This document shows positions 1-11,407 of a DNA stretch of 64,000 nucleotides, piece by piece. The notes beneath the pieces were generated by a model. That model was not told where the DNA came from and made no database searches. It was given only the letters and a program-made list of their open reading frames with translations. A program made the translations under genes and the position numbers. This DNA comes from Hibiscus mutabilis (Eukaryota > Streptophyta > Magnoliopsida > Malvales > Malvaceae): contig CM033719.1 of NCBI GenBank assembly GCA_019671005.1, forward strand, positions 24,540,750-24,604,749. The letters are read 5' to 3'. Position 1 is the stretch's first letter, and every line of letters begins with the position of its first letter.

Positions 1-2972
1 CCCCGTTTCAGTACACCTCCATGTTGTATCGATATGCCCAACTAAAATATAGAACTTTTGAAAAACTTGATGATCGTACCGATACGACTCTTCGGCGTTT
101 CGATACACGGGATTGAGACGAAAAGGTTGATTTCTAGTAGCCAAGACTCGTATTGAAACACCATTTGCCGTACCAGTATGCTAAGACCAAAATGGCCTAC
201 GCATATCGAAACACTAGCCCTCGTACCGATCCTTCAAGCCTAAAAATGCCTAGCCGTACCGATATAGTCCCCCGCGTATCGATACGTCTAGGCCTGTAAT
301 GACACATTTTGCTGTTTTTTCATCCCAAAAGTATACTCTAATCAATCCAACATGCTTAAAACACAATACCATCATGCCAAACATATCACAAGCCAACTAG
401 CATCACAATTCTAACAACACAACAAGGCTTCGTGCATCAAAAGGAAATCTATAGGCATGCTTCCTAATTTTGCATCCAAACACACACCCAAAAGGCAATC
501 CAACACCAAATTCAAACTTTAAAAGCCACCTACAACCCGAGAACAACTAAAGAAACATGCTCAAACAGAGAGTTCCACAAAACATCTCCCAAACCACAAC
601 AAGTACCCCATTGCCTTTATTCATTATAGTCTAGTCTCTAACATACTTTGGAAACAAGTCTTGTCAAGATCCCCTTACTTCTTGCTGCCATTCGGGACTT
701 TAATTCTCTGCATTGATGGACAAAGAGAGCGTAAGCACACAAGGAATAGTGAGGAATACTCAGAACAAAACACCATAAATGCATTTAAAACCATTTACTT
801 TACACAATATCATTCTCTTTTTAAAACATGCACTTTACATCATTAAAACCAGCATATTAAACCATATGCTACATGTATCATTAGTCAACAGCAAGTCACA
901 TTGCTAATCCTCTACTTAAGCCTTATCATGCATTACTACCAAATGCAAAGCTCAAGGAGAAACATGTATAAATCACATTATACAACGCAAAACATTTCAA
1001 TGATACATTAACAATTATATTGGCTTACAAGTGATCATTAAACAAGTCCAATAGCAAAAGAGTTCATCAGATACACGGATTCAACAAGTGTTAACCCAAC
1101 ACTTCAAGCCATCTCAACCGGAATAGCGATACAATTACAATCACGGTACATTAACAACCGGGTACACTTTCAACCCACGGGGACAACCACCCCTTTCATC
1201 GGTTAGATACTTAGCCCACTAACGGGAGTTTACAGTACCGTTTAACCCCCCAACCATTAGGGTACTTGGATGGAGTATTCGGTACGCCGTATAAACCCCT
1301 CAACATCCAAAGTGACGTATTTTACAGTGCACTCAATCCTATGGCCAACCAACTATATCCGATAACAATTTTAAAATCACATCACTTGCTAATATAATTA
1401 ACCAAATAACATTTACCTCACTATTTTTCAACAAGCATTACACTATGCTATTTCCAAGGCAGCAACCGTGCTTTAAAGCATAAGTATAAACCATACTTAT
1501 AATGATCACTTACCATGTGCATCCTTCAGTAAAACATGCTTTAAAACAGTATATCGAATACTTTAGACATGCTTAAACAATAGGTACATAATCATTAAAA
1601 CCAAGTGCATAAAATCATTCGAGCAAGCACGATTGAGAGAGTAAAATAACTTTATACTTACTTTCGAGTCTAGGTAAGCGTTTCAAGCTCTACCTTAACT
1701 CCCAAAACTCTGTTCCCAAAACATCAAAACACTTTATACCACATTTTCACTCACCGATACGCAAAACCTCGACTCGCTGACGCGAAAACAAGCATCTGAA
1801 GCCTCCAAAGCTTCATCGATCACTTTCGGATCCATCTCCCCTGTTTTAACCACATTACAACAGAGGATTAATGCATCATAACGCATTCTAAATACATCAA
1901 CCGCAATCCTTCTCGGATTTCCACAAAACCTTTACAATTAACCCTCCACAACAACCGAAAACATAATCAAAACACTTCGATTCACAATCCAGCCAACATC
2001 TATCAATCTAACATAACTTCAACATCAAAACACATCTAAATTTTTTTTCCAAAACAACCTACCACCTCTAGCAACCTTATAACCATAAAACACTATAAAA
2101 CTAGCAACCTAAACAAATAGAGATTCTTATGATAAAAATCACTTATCAACATTATTAAACATCCAAAATATAATTCAAAGCATCCTTAATTACTGGAAGT
2201 CAGATCCAATCCGTGAATTAACTCATTTTCCCTAAATAACTCAATTAAACATTAGAAAATCATCAAAATCATATTAGAAACACAAAAACAAGGATCAAAT
2301 GCTTGGGAATTTCAGTAATGAACCATACAATAGAGGAGATCTCGGACCTTAACCCTATTGTGAAGTTTCTCCCTCAATTGATTGGTGAAAAACTAAGAAA
2401 ACACAAGGTTATTGTAAGATTTTGTGTAAACAATCTTTATAAAATAGTTTGAAACAATAAAATCAAGTTAGAAACCACCTCACCTCTGGAAATTTGATGA
2501 AAACCTGAGTGTTTGGCTGAGGAGAGAATGAAGAGAAAAAGTTGAGAGAAAATGACGTTATTTTTGTTTTGGAAAGTAATAACTAATTTTTTAACAAAAT
2601 TCTCTTTAATTACTAATTAAAACACATGTTAAAATAAGTCAAATTAAGGGAGAAATCATCATAAACCAATTGGTAAAATAGCTCCTTAAAGATTCTAAGT
2701 ATTTGACCTTTTTCATTTTAGTCACTAGGAAATCACAGTTTTCGAAACTTTAATTTTGGTCACTAACCAAAATGTCCCTCTTCCAAAACTCGTTTTACAA
2801 AATCAACATCACTATTATTAAATATATAATTAATAGTAATTTTTGAGCATTTTTCATAATTTTTCCAACACTAAAAATATATGATCTTGAAACCAACTCG
2901 AATCTCTACTCCGGTCCACCGAACCGTCTAATCAACCACCAAACCGTTAAGCCCTAAAACCGGGGCATTACA
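1..2972 (-). mobile_element. Ty3/gypsy LTR sequence (Tekay-like), minus strand
   Basis: The right edge, read on the minus strand, begins TGTAATGCCCCGG, the usual start of long plant gypsy LTRs. Past it the sequence switches abruptly to a copia pol reading frame (from about 2978). Phrases of the kind 'gggaccaaaatg...' typical of these LTRs recur on the minus strand and no coding region is visible. A cluster of GTACCGATAC/GTATCGATAC words lies at 25-290. The LTR runs out of the window on the left, so its other end, its partner LTR and its 5-bp target duplication cannot be seen. The candidate duplication on the right is 2973-2977. Family placement rests on the terminal sequence and general character, not on a protein domain. 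Confidence 0.65.
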
Positions 2973-2980
2973 CAATTCAT

Positions 2981-4813
2981 GTGGTTTTTTATGATAACCT
3001 CTTTCCTAGGAAGGATACTTGTGATGATGATGATATAGGGATTTTTTATGCCAATGTTGGTGGAGGACAATCATCAAAGGCAAATGAAGTTCCAACTAAA
3101 GATGAACCACAAGACCCACCTCTAGAAGCCTTGAAGGACATGACTCTATATGCAAAGGAGGTCACCTACCCAAGAGAGTTCAACTATGTCAAAGGTGGTA
3201 AGATTTTGGGTGATCCATCCAAATGGGTAACCACTAGTTCCTCTTTTAGAAATACTTGTAACTTTGTTGCATTTATCTCATACATTGAGCCTAAAAATAT
3301 CAAATAAGCATTAAATGATGATTATTGGATATCAGCTATGCAAAAAGAGTTAAATCAATTAGAAAGGAGTAAGGTTTGGACATTAGTTGATAGACCTAGT
3401 AATAAATCTACTATAGGCACTAAATGGGTTTTTAGAAACAAAATAGATGAAAGTGGTAAAATAGTGAGAAACAAGGCTAGACTTGTTGTTCAAGGTTACA
3501 CTCAAGAAGAAGGAATTGATTTTGATGAAACCTATGCACCCGTAGCTAGAATGGATGCTATTAGGATGTTGCTTGCATTTGCATGTTATCATGAATTCAA
3601 GCTTTTTCAAATGGATGTTAAAAGTGTTTTTCTAAATGGTCTTATAAATGAATAAGTATATGTAGAACAACCATCATGTTTTGAGGACCCAAAATATCCA
3701 AACCATGTTTTTAAACTTTCAAAGGCTTTATATGGTTTGAAACAAGCTCCCTGAGCTTGGTATGAATGATTGTCAAATTTTCTTATTGAAAAAGGTTTTA
3801 ACAAATTGAAGTTTGATACTACACTTTTTATAAAAAGAAAAGGCAAATATATTTTAGTAGTTCAAGTATATGTTGATGATATTATTTTTTGTTCTACTAA
3901 TGAATTGCTCTGCCAAGAATTTGCCAAGTTGATGCAAGCTGAGTTTGAAATGAGCATGATGGGGGAGCTTTCATTCATTTAAGGACTCCAAATCAAACAA
4001 AAGAAGGATGGCATCTTCATCAATCAAGCAAAGTACATCAAGGATATGCTCAAGAAGTTTGGCTTGGAGAACGTGAAACCTCAAGCTACACCGATGAGCT
4101 CTTCTACAAATCTTGACAAAGATGAATGAGGTAAATATGTTGATCTTAAGCTTTATAGATCTATGATAGGTTATTTGCATTATCTTACTGCAAGTATACC
4201 GGATATCATGTTTAGTGTTTGCTTGTGTGCTAGATTTCAAGCTAGTTGTAGAGAATCACATCTACAAGCTGTTAAGAGAATCTTTAGATACCTTAGAGAC
4301 ACACCTTGTTTAGGTCTTTGGTATCCTCTAAACTCACCCTTTAGTTTGCATGCTTATTCTGATGCGAAGTATGGAGATTGTAAGATAGTTAGAAAGAGTA
4401 CCTCTGGTACTTGTCAATTCCTAGGTAGCATGTTTATCTTGTAGTTTTCTAAGAAGCAAAATAGCATAGCGCTATCTACCACCGAGGCGGAATATATTTC
4501 AGCCGGTAGTTATTTTGCTCAAGTCGTTTGGATGAAGCAACAAATCTTAGATTACGAAATAGATATAGGTATTATCCCTTTAAAGTGTGATAATACTAGT
4601 GTTATTTGTCCCACTAAGAATCCCATCCAACATTCTAGAACCAAGTACATAGAGATAAGAAGTCATTTCATTAGAGATCATGCCTTGAAAAATGTTATTG
4701 TTCTAGAATATGTAGACACATTGAACCAATTAGCGGATATCTTTACCAAATCTTTAGACAAAAAGCATTTTTGGTCTCTTAGGAGAGAGTTAGGGCTTAC
4801 TAGCCTTTCTTGA
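2981..4813 (+). pseudogene. Copia pol: end of integrase, reverse transcriptase and RNase H, with seven stops
   Basis: A single frame runs from 2981 to the terminal stop at 4813. Visible landmarks are the RT start (WTLVDRPSNKSTIGTKWVF, about 3376), the fingers/palm segment FQMDVKSVFLNG, the [10 protein letters not shown] motif, the RT catalytic YVDDIIF (about 3868-3890), the IGYLHYLT segment, and the RNase H motifs HAYSDAKYGD and LSTTEAEYIS. The frame never shifts, but stops interrupt it at 3305, 3653, 3752, 3767, 3980, 4127 and 4442, so no full polyprotein can be made. Several stops could be explained by C-to-T change. Role when intact: polymerase and RNase H for reverse transcription of the element's RNA in its cytoplasmic particle. 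Confidence 0.9.
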
Positions 4814-5719
4814 ACCTTAGAGCCTTTTTTGTGCTTAAATATTGCTTGAATTTGTTTGATTTACATGTTTATGTGATTTTGCTCCTATATGCATCTATTC
4901 ATGTTGTTAGGGGGAGTATGTATCTATTTTTGCCCTTTCATGATGATCTCATATCATAATCATGCATACCGATTCGAGTAAAATTGAATTTTTGGGCCTT
5001 TTGCAACAAAATATGTTAAATTTGGTCAGAGGGTATTGATACGGGGTACAACATATCGATACGGGTATTAGGGGTAGCGTTTCGGTACAGGTTAGCCTGT
5101 ATCGGTAAGGGTTAGGGATTGGTACAAGGTAAACTTGTACTGATACACGGTATCGATACACATTTTTAGCTTATTAGTACGCATGGATGACGATTTAAAA
5201 GGTGTTTTCCTATTTTAACTCAAACTCTTCTTTATTTTCAAAAACCCTAGTCGAAAATACCCTATAAAAACCCTTCAAATCTCTTAGTTTTTTTTACCAA
5301 AATTCATCAAATCTTTTGGAGGCTTTTGTTTTCAACATCAAACTATTATCATCAAAGCTAGTGCATATTATCTCTTCATTCATCCATTATCCATATTCAA
5401 GGTAAAAACCCTATTTTCTTTAAATTTCAATTTCCTTAATATTTATATATGTTTTACGCTACAAAATATATATTTAGGATGTATATATACATGTTTTCAA
5501 AAAATTAAAAAAATCTTTTCAAAAATAATTTTTTATTCCAATATAATGTTATACTCATATAATTTATTTTATAGTTTTTAAGTTATCAAAAATTTTCTTT
5601 ATACTTGTATATGTTTTTAAACTATACAATATAGATTTTTCCTTACCTTGATTATTGGATTGAATGTGATGTTTATGCATACATGTATTTTGTGGTTTGA
5701 ATTTTTCAAGTTTTTAACT
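4814..5719 (+). other. Spacer between copia pol and the env-position ORF
   Basis: No coding region is visible. A purine box (TTAGGGGGAGTATG) sits at about 4907-4920, looking like a polypurine tract placed before the extra ORF. At 5029-5160 there is a cluster of GTATCGATAC-like and GTACCGATAC-like words. A TATA-like CCTATAAAAACCC lies near 5261-5273, upstream of the ORF at 5720, and a splice-donor-like CAAGGTAAAAACC lies near 5398, so a separate or spliced transcript for the downstream ORF is possible but unproven. Confidence 0.4.
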
Positions 5720-6877
5720 ATGCCTCCTAAGAAGAGATCTAGAAAAATGATGTCATCTAGCTCCAACGTTCCCAATCCAAATCTCAATCAAGAAAACAAT
5801 GGTACAAAACCTAACCTAAACCAACTTTTCATCCAATGTTTTAATGAATCAGAATATCCCAATGCTATGGACCATTTAACAATTTCAATATTTTAGAATC
5901 CGTCGTGAGCGTGTTGTTTCCATGTCTTTTATGTGCTTTGATGCTTTTAACTTTCGTTATCTCAATTTAATGAGACGTTGAAAATTTATGACTTTTTAAG
6001 CATACCCGGGGTTCTTTACAAAAACCTCGTCTTTTTTTTACTCAAATGCCCGGTGTATTTTAAGTCAAGAGAAAATCGAGGTCATAACACTTGAGTCTTA
6101 TCTTATAGGGAAGAAATTCTATCTTGATTCTAAAATTATTGCCAATCTTTTGGGAATGAATGACATGGGTATAGATAATGAAAATGCTTTAGGTCAAACC
6201 TATAGTGGCTCCGTAACCATGATTGATGCCTATGAGTGTTTCCTTCACTTCCTTATCACTTGGTGGTTTCGACCATCTAGTAGTAAGTAGTCTACCATTC
6301 TCTAAGTCGATGACTTTTGGCTACATTGTTTTTGTGAGGAAAAACACCCAAACCTAGCCCAAATAAAGTTTTCCGTGCTAGTATTCCTTATCCAAAACCA
6401 TCACACCTCTCTTGTGACTTCTTTCACCTCTGGCACCGCCCTTAGCTACATGTTCCAAAAGCTTGGGATAGATTGTTTCGTTGACCTTAGAGTGCCTCCA
6501 TCGATGACCATTCTCTCCAGTGAGCCAAGTTTACCTTCTACAATGAAGAATGGATTCAAATTGTAAATCTTTCCAGTGATGCTCAACCCGATCCAGTAGA
6601 GAATGTTCCTGTTGATCCAGTTGCTCTGGTAGCTCATCCTTCCCTCTATGCTCTCATGGCCTACTTTGATGGGAAGTTTGCTAGCATGGACACTCATTTT
6701 GCCGCCATGGATGCAAGGTTTGATTCGCTTGATGCTCAAGTTGCCTCTATTGAGAACTGTCAAGCTTCGATGGACATGAACCTTATTGCATTTTATACCA
6801 AATGGCGTGGTCATGCTCTTGGTGATGATCATGAGGAAGATGAAGATGAGGATGATAAAGATGAGGACACTATTTAG
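5720..6877 (+). pseudogene. Env-position ORF of the SIRE-type element (plant retroelement protein of unknown function)
   Basis: The ATG at 5720 starts a basic, Ser/Asn-rich leader (MPPKKRSRKMMSSSSN). Frame is lost near 5895. A second frame from about 6075 reads a recognisable block with LESYLIGKKFYLDSK, IIANLLGMNDMGID and FLITWWFRPS. Further frame changes follow. The C-terminus (6656-6877) is a clean heptad coiled coil (FDGKFAS MDTHFAA MDARFDS LDAQVAS) followed by an acidic Asp/Glu tail. I see no signal peptide or fusion peptide, so an envelope role is not supported by sequence; only the position matches. A related, less decayed copy of this protein type lies at 24701-26980. Function unknown. 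Confidence 0.65.
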
Positions 6878-7114
6878 GCTTTTGTATCTCATTCATATCA
6901 TATTATCATATTAGGATTTGAGTTTTATGCACCTATGTTCTTATTTGAATTCCAATGACATTATGTTTACTTGCTTTGGAATATGTTTTTAGGCTTAAGT
7001 TGGATTATTTTGTTGCTTTAAATATTGCTTTGAATTTTAATGATATATATGTTGTTTAAGTATATTTGGGATTATTATGCTTTATCCTTGATTTCCCTAT
7101 TGATTTTGATTTAA

Positions 7115-7130
7115 CAAAAAGGGGGAGAAG
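7115..7130 (+). promoter_or_regulatory. Polypurine tract of the SIRE-type element
   Basis: AAAAAGGGGGAGAAG immediately precedes the 3' LTR. This is the plus-strand primer for reverse transcription and matches the usual form in SIRE-type elements. Confidence 0.75.
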
Positions 7131-7133
7131 TAC

Positions 7134-7862
7134 TGATACGGTATGGACCGTACCAGTACGCCCTTTAAAAATTACACACCGTATTGATACAATGTCACGC
7201 GTATCGATACCCTTTTGTTGCAACGGCTATTTTCTCTTTGGCAGGTACCGATACGCTTGCTCGAGTACCAATATGTCTGGCCACCAAATAGCATTTATTG
7301 CGGGAAAAATGTTTCCCAACGCCTCTATTCAATATCCCAACTACCCAAACGGCTAGAAATCAATGATGGGGTATAAAATCAAGTCTCCAAAGCTTCAACA
7401 ACAACTATTCATCAAGTTTAAAGCATTCAAGCACATACCCAACAATCTTTGAGCCTTAATTGTCAAATGCTTGTAACCCACTTGAGATTTCATTATTTAA
7501 TCTTTTTACTCAAATTTTGAGGTTTTAGTGAGCTTAGAATTGTGCAAACAATTAACCTTGTGGGGGATTTTCAGTTTGCTTTATTTGTATTCTTTTTGTG
7601 AGGGTTCTTATGACTTTGGGGTATAAGTCTTAAGGGAGTTGTAAGGTTATCTCCTTGAGCCTCAAAAGGAAAGCAAATATAGTGGATTTGAGAAATCCTT
7701 AGTGTGGATAGCTAAGGTAGTGGTTGTAAACCTTGTTAGAAGGTTGAATCACTATAAATTCTTGTTCCCCAATCTTTTTATCTTTCTAGTTGCTTCCACC
7801 AAATTTTTTATTCGTCAATTCACCCCCTCTTGGCCATTTATCATTGATTGATCATTCCAACA
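7134..7862 (+). repeat. 3' LTR of the SIRE-type element
   Basis: The LTR starts just after the polypurine tract and ends GATCATTCCAACA at 7862, after which unrelated sequence begins. GGGGTATAAAATC at about 7369-7381 is a good TATA box for the LTR promoter. The first 150 bp hold six or so GTACCGATAC/GTATCGATAC-type words. The 3' end has the form found in many SIRE LTRs, but the 5' edge does not show the expected inverted match (TGTTGGAATG), so the left border may be off by some bases or rearranged. Confidence 0.65.
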
Positions 7863-10800
7863 ATTTGTTTCTGATTTGGGTTTGTCGGTAGTCATGGATA
7901 GTTTGATTCCATTTGTGGTTGTTTGTCGATGTAATCGTAACTCTGTAGCGGATCGATGCCTATGGAACCGACGTGAACGGTATTTTTAGTTTTCTAATTA
8001 GGATTTCATCTAGTTCATGTTTTGACAACTTCTAGGGACTCTCCCTACAATGAACTTCAGAGATTTGCTGTGGTGCGAAATGAAGTGTTTGATTTAACCG
8101 GAGCAGCCCTTTAGTTTACTTTTTGGATTTTTTGTTTTCTGTTTTTTTATTGATTTTAGATGTTTGAAACCTTTAAAAGTTATATTCTTGATTTACTTTT
8201 GTCTATTAATAAAGTTGTCTGGGTTAAAGGTTCTAAATTTAATTCCTAACACTACAACCATAGAATACTAAACTTCAAACCTTAAACTCTAACCATAAAC
8301 CCTATAATCTAAACCCATAAACCCTAAATTCAAAAAGCTTGTGTAAACTTTGCACGAAAGTTTTTGTTGAATTATCTACCTAAAAGATTACCAACAATTT
8401 ATGACCTTAAACTCTAACCATAAACCCTATAATTTAAACCCATAAACCCTAAATTCAAAAGGCTTGTGTAAACTTTGCACGAAAGTTTTTGTTGAATTAT
8501 CTACCTAAAAGATTACCAACAATTTATGAGTTATATTTTAATATACAATATGTATAAACATAACATTCCTTAAAATTTAAAATCTAAAATCTAAAATCAA
8601 TCCCTAAACTAAAACCCTATTCCTAAATTTGACAAACCGTATAAATTAATTTGTGTTCATCTTTCTGTGTTTTTATTGTCTTCAATTTTTTTTGCCATAA
8701 TTTATTTTTTCTTCAAATCTTTTCTTTGTTACTTTAGAAATCTAAAAGTAAACTAGACGCCAGCAATACAAAAGGTATTTTTCTTATTCTTCTTTTAGGC
8801 CTTACTTGGTATGAAGGATGGAAGAGAGGAACGAGTCAAATTAAGATTCATAATCACGGTTTTTTACTTTGAATCTTAACCATTTGATTAACTAATTTTC
8901 TATCATAAGTTTTCGGCTATAATTGGTTGCTTGAGTGACTGTGTTTTGATTTTTAGTTTTTATTTAATGGGTTGTTTCCATTTTTTATTCTCCTTTGTTA
9001 CATTTGGGTTTATCCTTTTATTACAATAGGTATTTTACTGTCAATTTTTCTTCAATGGATTGTTTCAATTTTGAGGAGTGTTTTTGCATAAATTAAAAAT
9101 GTTTTCAATATTTGACTGAATAGTCATTTTCGCCAAATAATTTAACCATCAATGTTTTATTTTGGTTAAAATAAATCCTATGTGGATGAAAATTTTAGAA
9201 CAAGTGAGCAGTTAGGCTCAACTAATTTAGCCGAATAAACTGTAGAAGGTTCAGCCTAGTGTATTAGCTGTTAGTGGGCAAGTCTAGTATAAATAATTGT
9301 AATGGGTTGAAGTCCAATATATGAATGTTGGTTCTGCTCTAACTCTTTTCTTTCTTAGTATATATTTTCTGTCAGCCAATTTGGCTGCCTTGAATCGTAA
9401 TTTTAAGTTTCTTTCACCAGAATGATTCACTTTATAGTCTAACTCTGATTCTCTTCGGATTTACCGAATGATTTGAATTGGATGGATGTGTATTAGCAAT
9501 TTGGATTGAGATGATTGACTCATTAATGTTAATGAAATTATTTTATTGGGGTCTTTTTCGATTGTGAGTAGAGGAGTAGAAATTCCTGAACATGTTTCTT
9601 TTTTATTCAGATCTGTTTAGGCCATTAAATATTGCGATGGTGTTAATTGGTTTTAACATTAAATTTATGTCTTGTGATATAGCTTTACTATTTCCATGAA
9701 AGAAGAAGCGGGAGCAAATCCAATGTTGTGATATTAAAACGCTTGTTTATGAGCAAAGTGAACTAGTTCCACTATCTCTCTCGTCTTGTGAAACAAGAAA
9801 AAAGTGTCTTGGTTTCTATAGTTACTTAGGATGAGATTGTGCATGTTCTACTACGAAGAATGCTTGCGAATCAGTTAAACATACATTCGATTGAAGGGAA
9901 GGAAATTTGAGAGGGCTAGAGGAAGAAGAAACAACAAATGATTTAAGGTTTAAGATGGCTTTTGCATTTGATTATAAGACATGTCTGTCATTCTATTATT
10001 GCAATAGTTTACTGATTGTTTTACTTTTCTCATTTTATTATTGCAAGGCTCCAACTCTCGATGTGTCCCTCTACCAGTGGTTTATCGGCTTATGTTTTAT
10101 TTATGGAATGTTTAATGTTGGTTTCAACTTTGAACAAATCATTCTTATGGGCGAGTCTAGAGAAAGACATGTTAGTATACGGCTAATAAATGACAAGTTA
10201 TTAGAGCCATTAGATGGGAAAACTTTTGATTTTGACCGTTAGATTTAGATTCCAAAAAAACACACGGAATCAAGAAGAGGTTGTTGCCGGTAAGTTTCGA
10301 AACTTAGTAAGTAGTATCAAAACTTTATGGGGATAATATTCTTGTTGCAATGTAAAATGTTACAATAACGCATAACTTTTAAGATGAACGGTAAAGTTCG
10401 AAACTCTGAGGCATGTACCGGTAGATAAATATTTAAACTTAAATTATTAGTAAAGTTTGTGACAATAAATATTGACAAAAGATGTATCAGAATTTGATAT
10501 AGGGTACTAAAACTTTTAGTTATGAAAATAACATTTTAGAGTTAACGCATAACATTTAACGTTTTTCTCCTGGTTTCGGAACTTTTGTACATGTACCGGA
10601 ACCTATAGAAAATGTGTAAACTAGAAATGTTTATAGTCCCTTTAACAATACATGTTTATATAGTAATTTTCAGAACATACAAATTAGTACCGAAACCTGT
10701 CATATAGTATGTTGGATGGATAAAATTAGATGTTGAAACCGTAAAAGTAAAGAAAGTAGATAACATATTAGTTTGAAGCTCCACGTATCGGAATTCATCA

Positions 10801-11407
10801 ACGAGTATCGCAACCTAAACTAGATGAATATAATATTTTTGGTTTAATGATTCATATTTCCAGTTTTTATAGGTTTCGAATCTTACTTAGTCGTTTCGGT
10901 ACTCGTAGCGATTAAAGGCCTCCCTAGAATGAAAATCGAACCTTTATTTCTTTAAAAACATTTTAGGGTTAGAACCTATTTCCCTACTGAAAATCTGGAG
11001 AATCCTCTCCATTTGTAAAAAAACGTTCGACCAGTGTAAAGGATTGAAACCTCAATTTTGGTCTGTGACTGAATCTATGCAATCATCCTGAAGTTTCTCC
11101 ATTTTGAACAAAGCAAAGGTAACAATCGAAACCCTAAGTTTGTTTATTTAAAAAAATACATGAATCTAGGGTTTGTGTTTTCAAATTTTGGTATAGAATT
11201 GCATTTTTTATTGGTGGAAATATGTTTAAACTGAATATTATTCATCGATTAAGAATGAAAATTTTATCATGTTTTGTTTCTTTAAATGTTACCCTTTCCA
11301 TATCTTTGAACCTAAAAAGGTTAGATTTGTTTTTAATGAGGATGAATTTATTTATGAGTGAGTTGGTTTGTTTCTACACTGATTCATGTGAAGATTTAAT
11401 CTTTAGG
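7863..11407. other. Long non-coding stretch between the SIRE element and the Ulp1-like gene
   Basis: No protein domain is recognisable. A 336-bp open frame at 9907-10242 with two hydrophobic segments matches nothing I know and lacks a convincing start. The 125-bp duplication (8279-8528) lies here. From about 10250 to 11000 the sequence is full of loosely repeated words such as GTTTCGGAAC, TACCGGAACC and GAAACTTTTAG, the same style that surrounds the gene remnants up to 28.3 kb. This suggests the compound region begins near 10.2 kb. Confidence 0.4.
8279..8528. repeat. 125-bp tandem duplication with telomere-like words
   Basis: 8279-8403 is repeated at 8404-8528 with only two or three differences that I can see. 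Each unit contains several ACCCTA/CCCTAAA-type words (AAACCCATAAACCCTAAATT), resembling a degenerate plant telomere repeat. Similar words continue beyond the second copy near 8595-8630. The near identity implies a recent duplication. Confidence 0.9.

Larger units (their letters stand above)
2973..7862 (+). mobile_element. SIRE-type Ty1/copia retrotransposon, 3' portion
   Basis: In order this stretch holds copia reverse transcriptase and RNase H (to 4813), a first purine-rich box near 4909-4918, a spacer of about 900 bp, a decayed ORF in the envelope position (5720-6877), a polypurine tract at 7115-7130 and a 3' LTR ending in CCAACA at 7862. An extra ORF between pol and the 3' LTR is characteristic of the SIRE/Maximus lineage. 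The 5' half (LTR, gag, protease, most of integrase) is missing because the gypsy LTR to the left has inserted in or replaced it. The element is dead: pol carries stops and the extra ORF is broken. Confidence 0.75.

Noticed and set aside
5720..6877. A functional retroviral envelope gene
   Set aside because: No signal peptide, no transmembrane segment and no fusion-type sequence visible; only the position in the element suggests env.
7134..7275. GTATCGATAC clusters as a palindromic RNA gene or riboswitch
   Set aside because: The words are short, unevenly spaced and do not build one stable fold; the same clusters appear in unrelated LTRs.
8279..8630. A true interstitial telomere array
   Set aside because: CCCTAAA words are scattered and degenerate, never in a run of three or more.
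9907..10242. A 111-codon open frame with two hydrophobic stretches
   Set aside because: It starts at TTG, has no recognisable domain or splice context and lies in A+T-rich sequence where such frames occur by chance.
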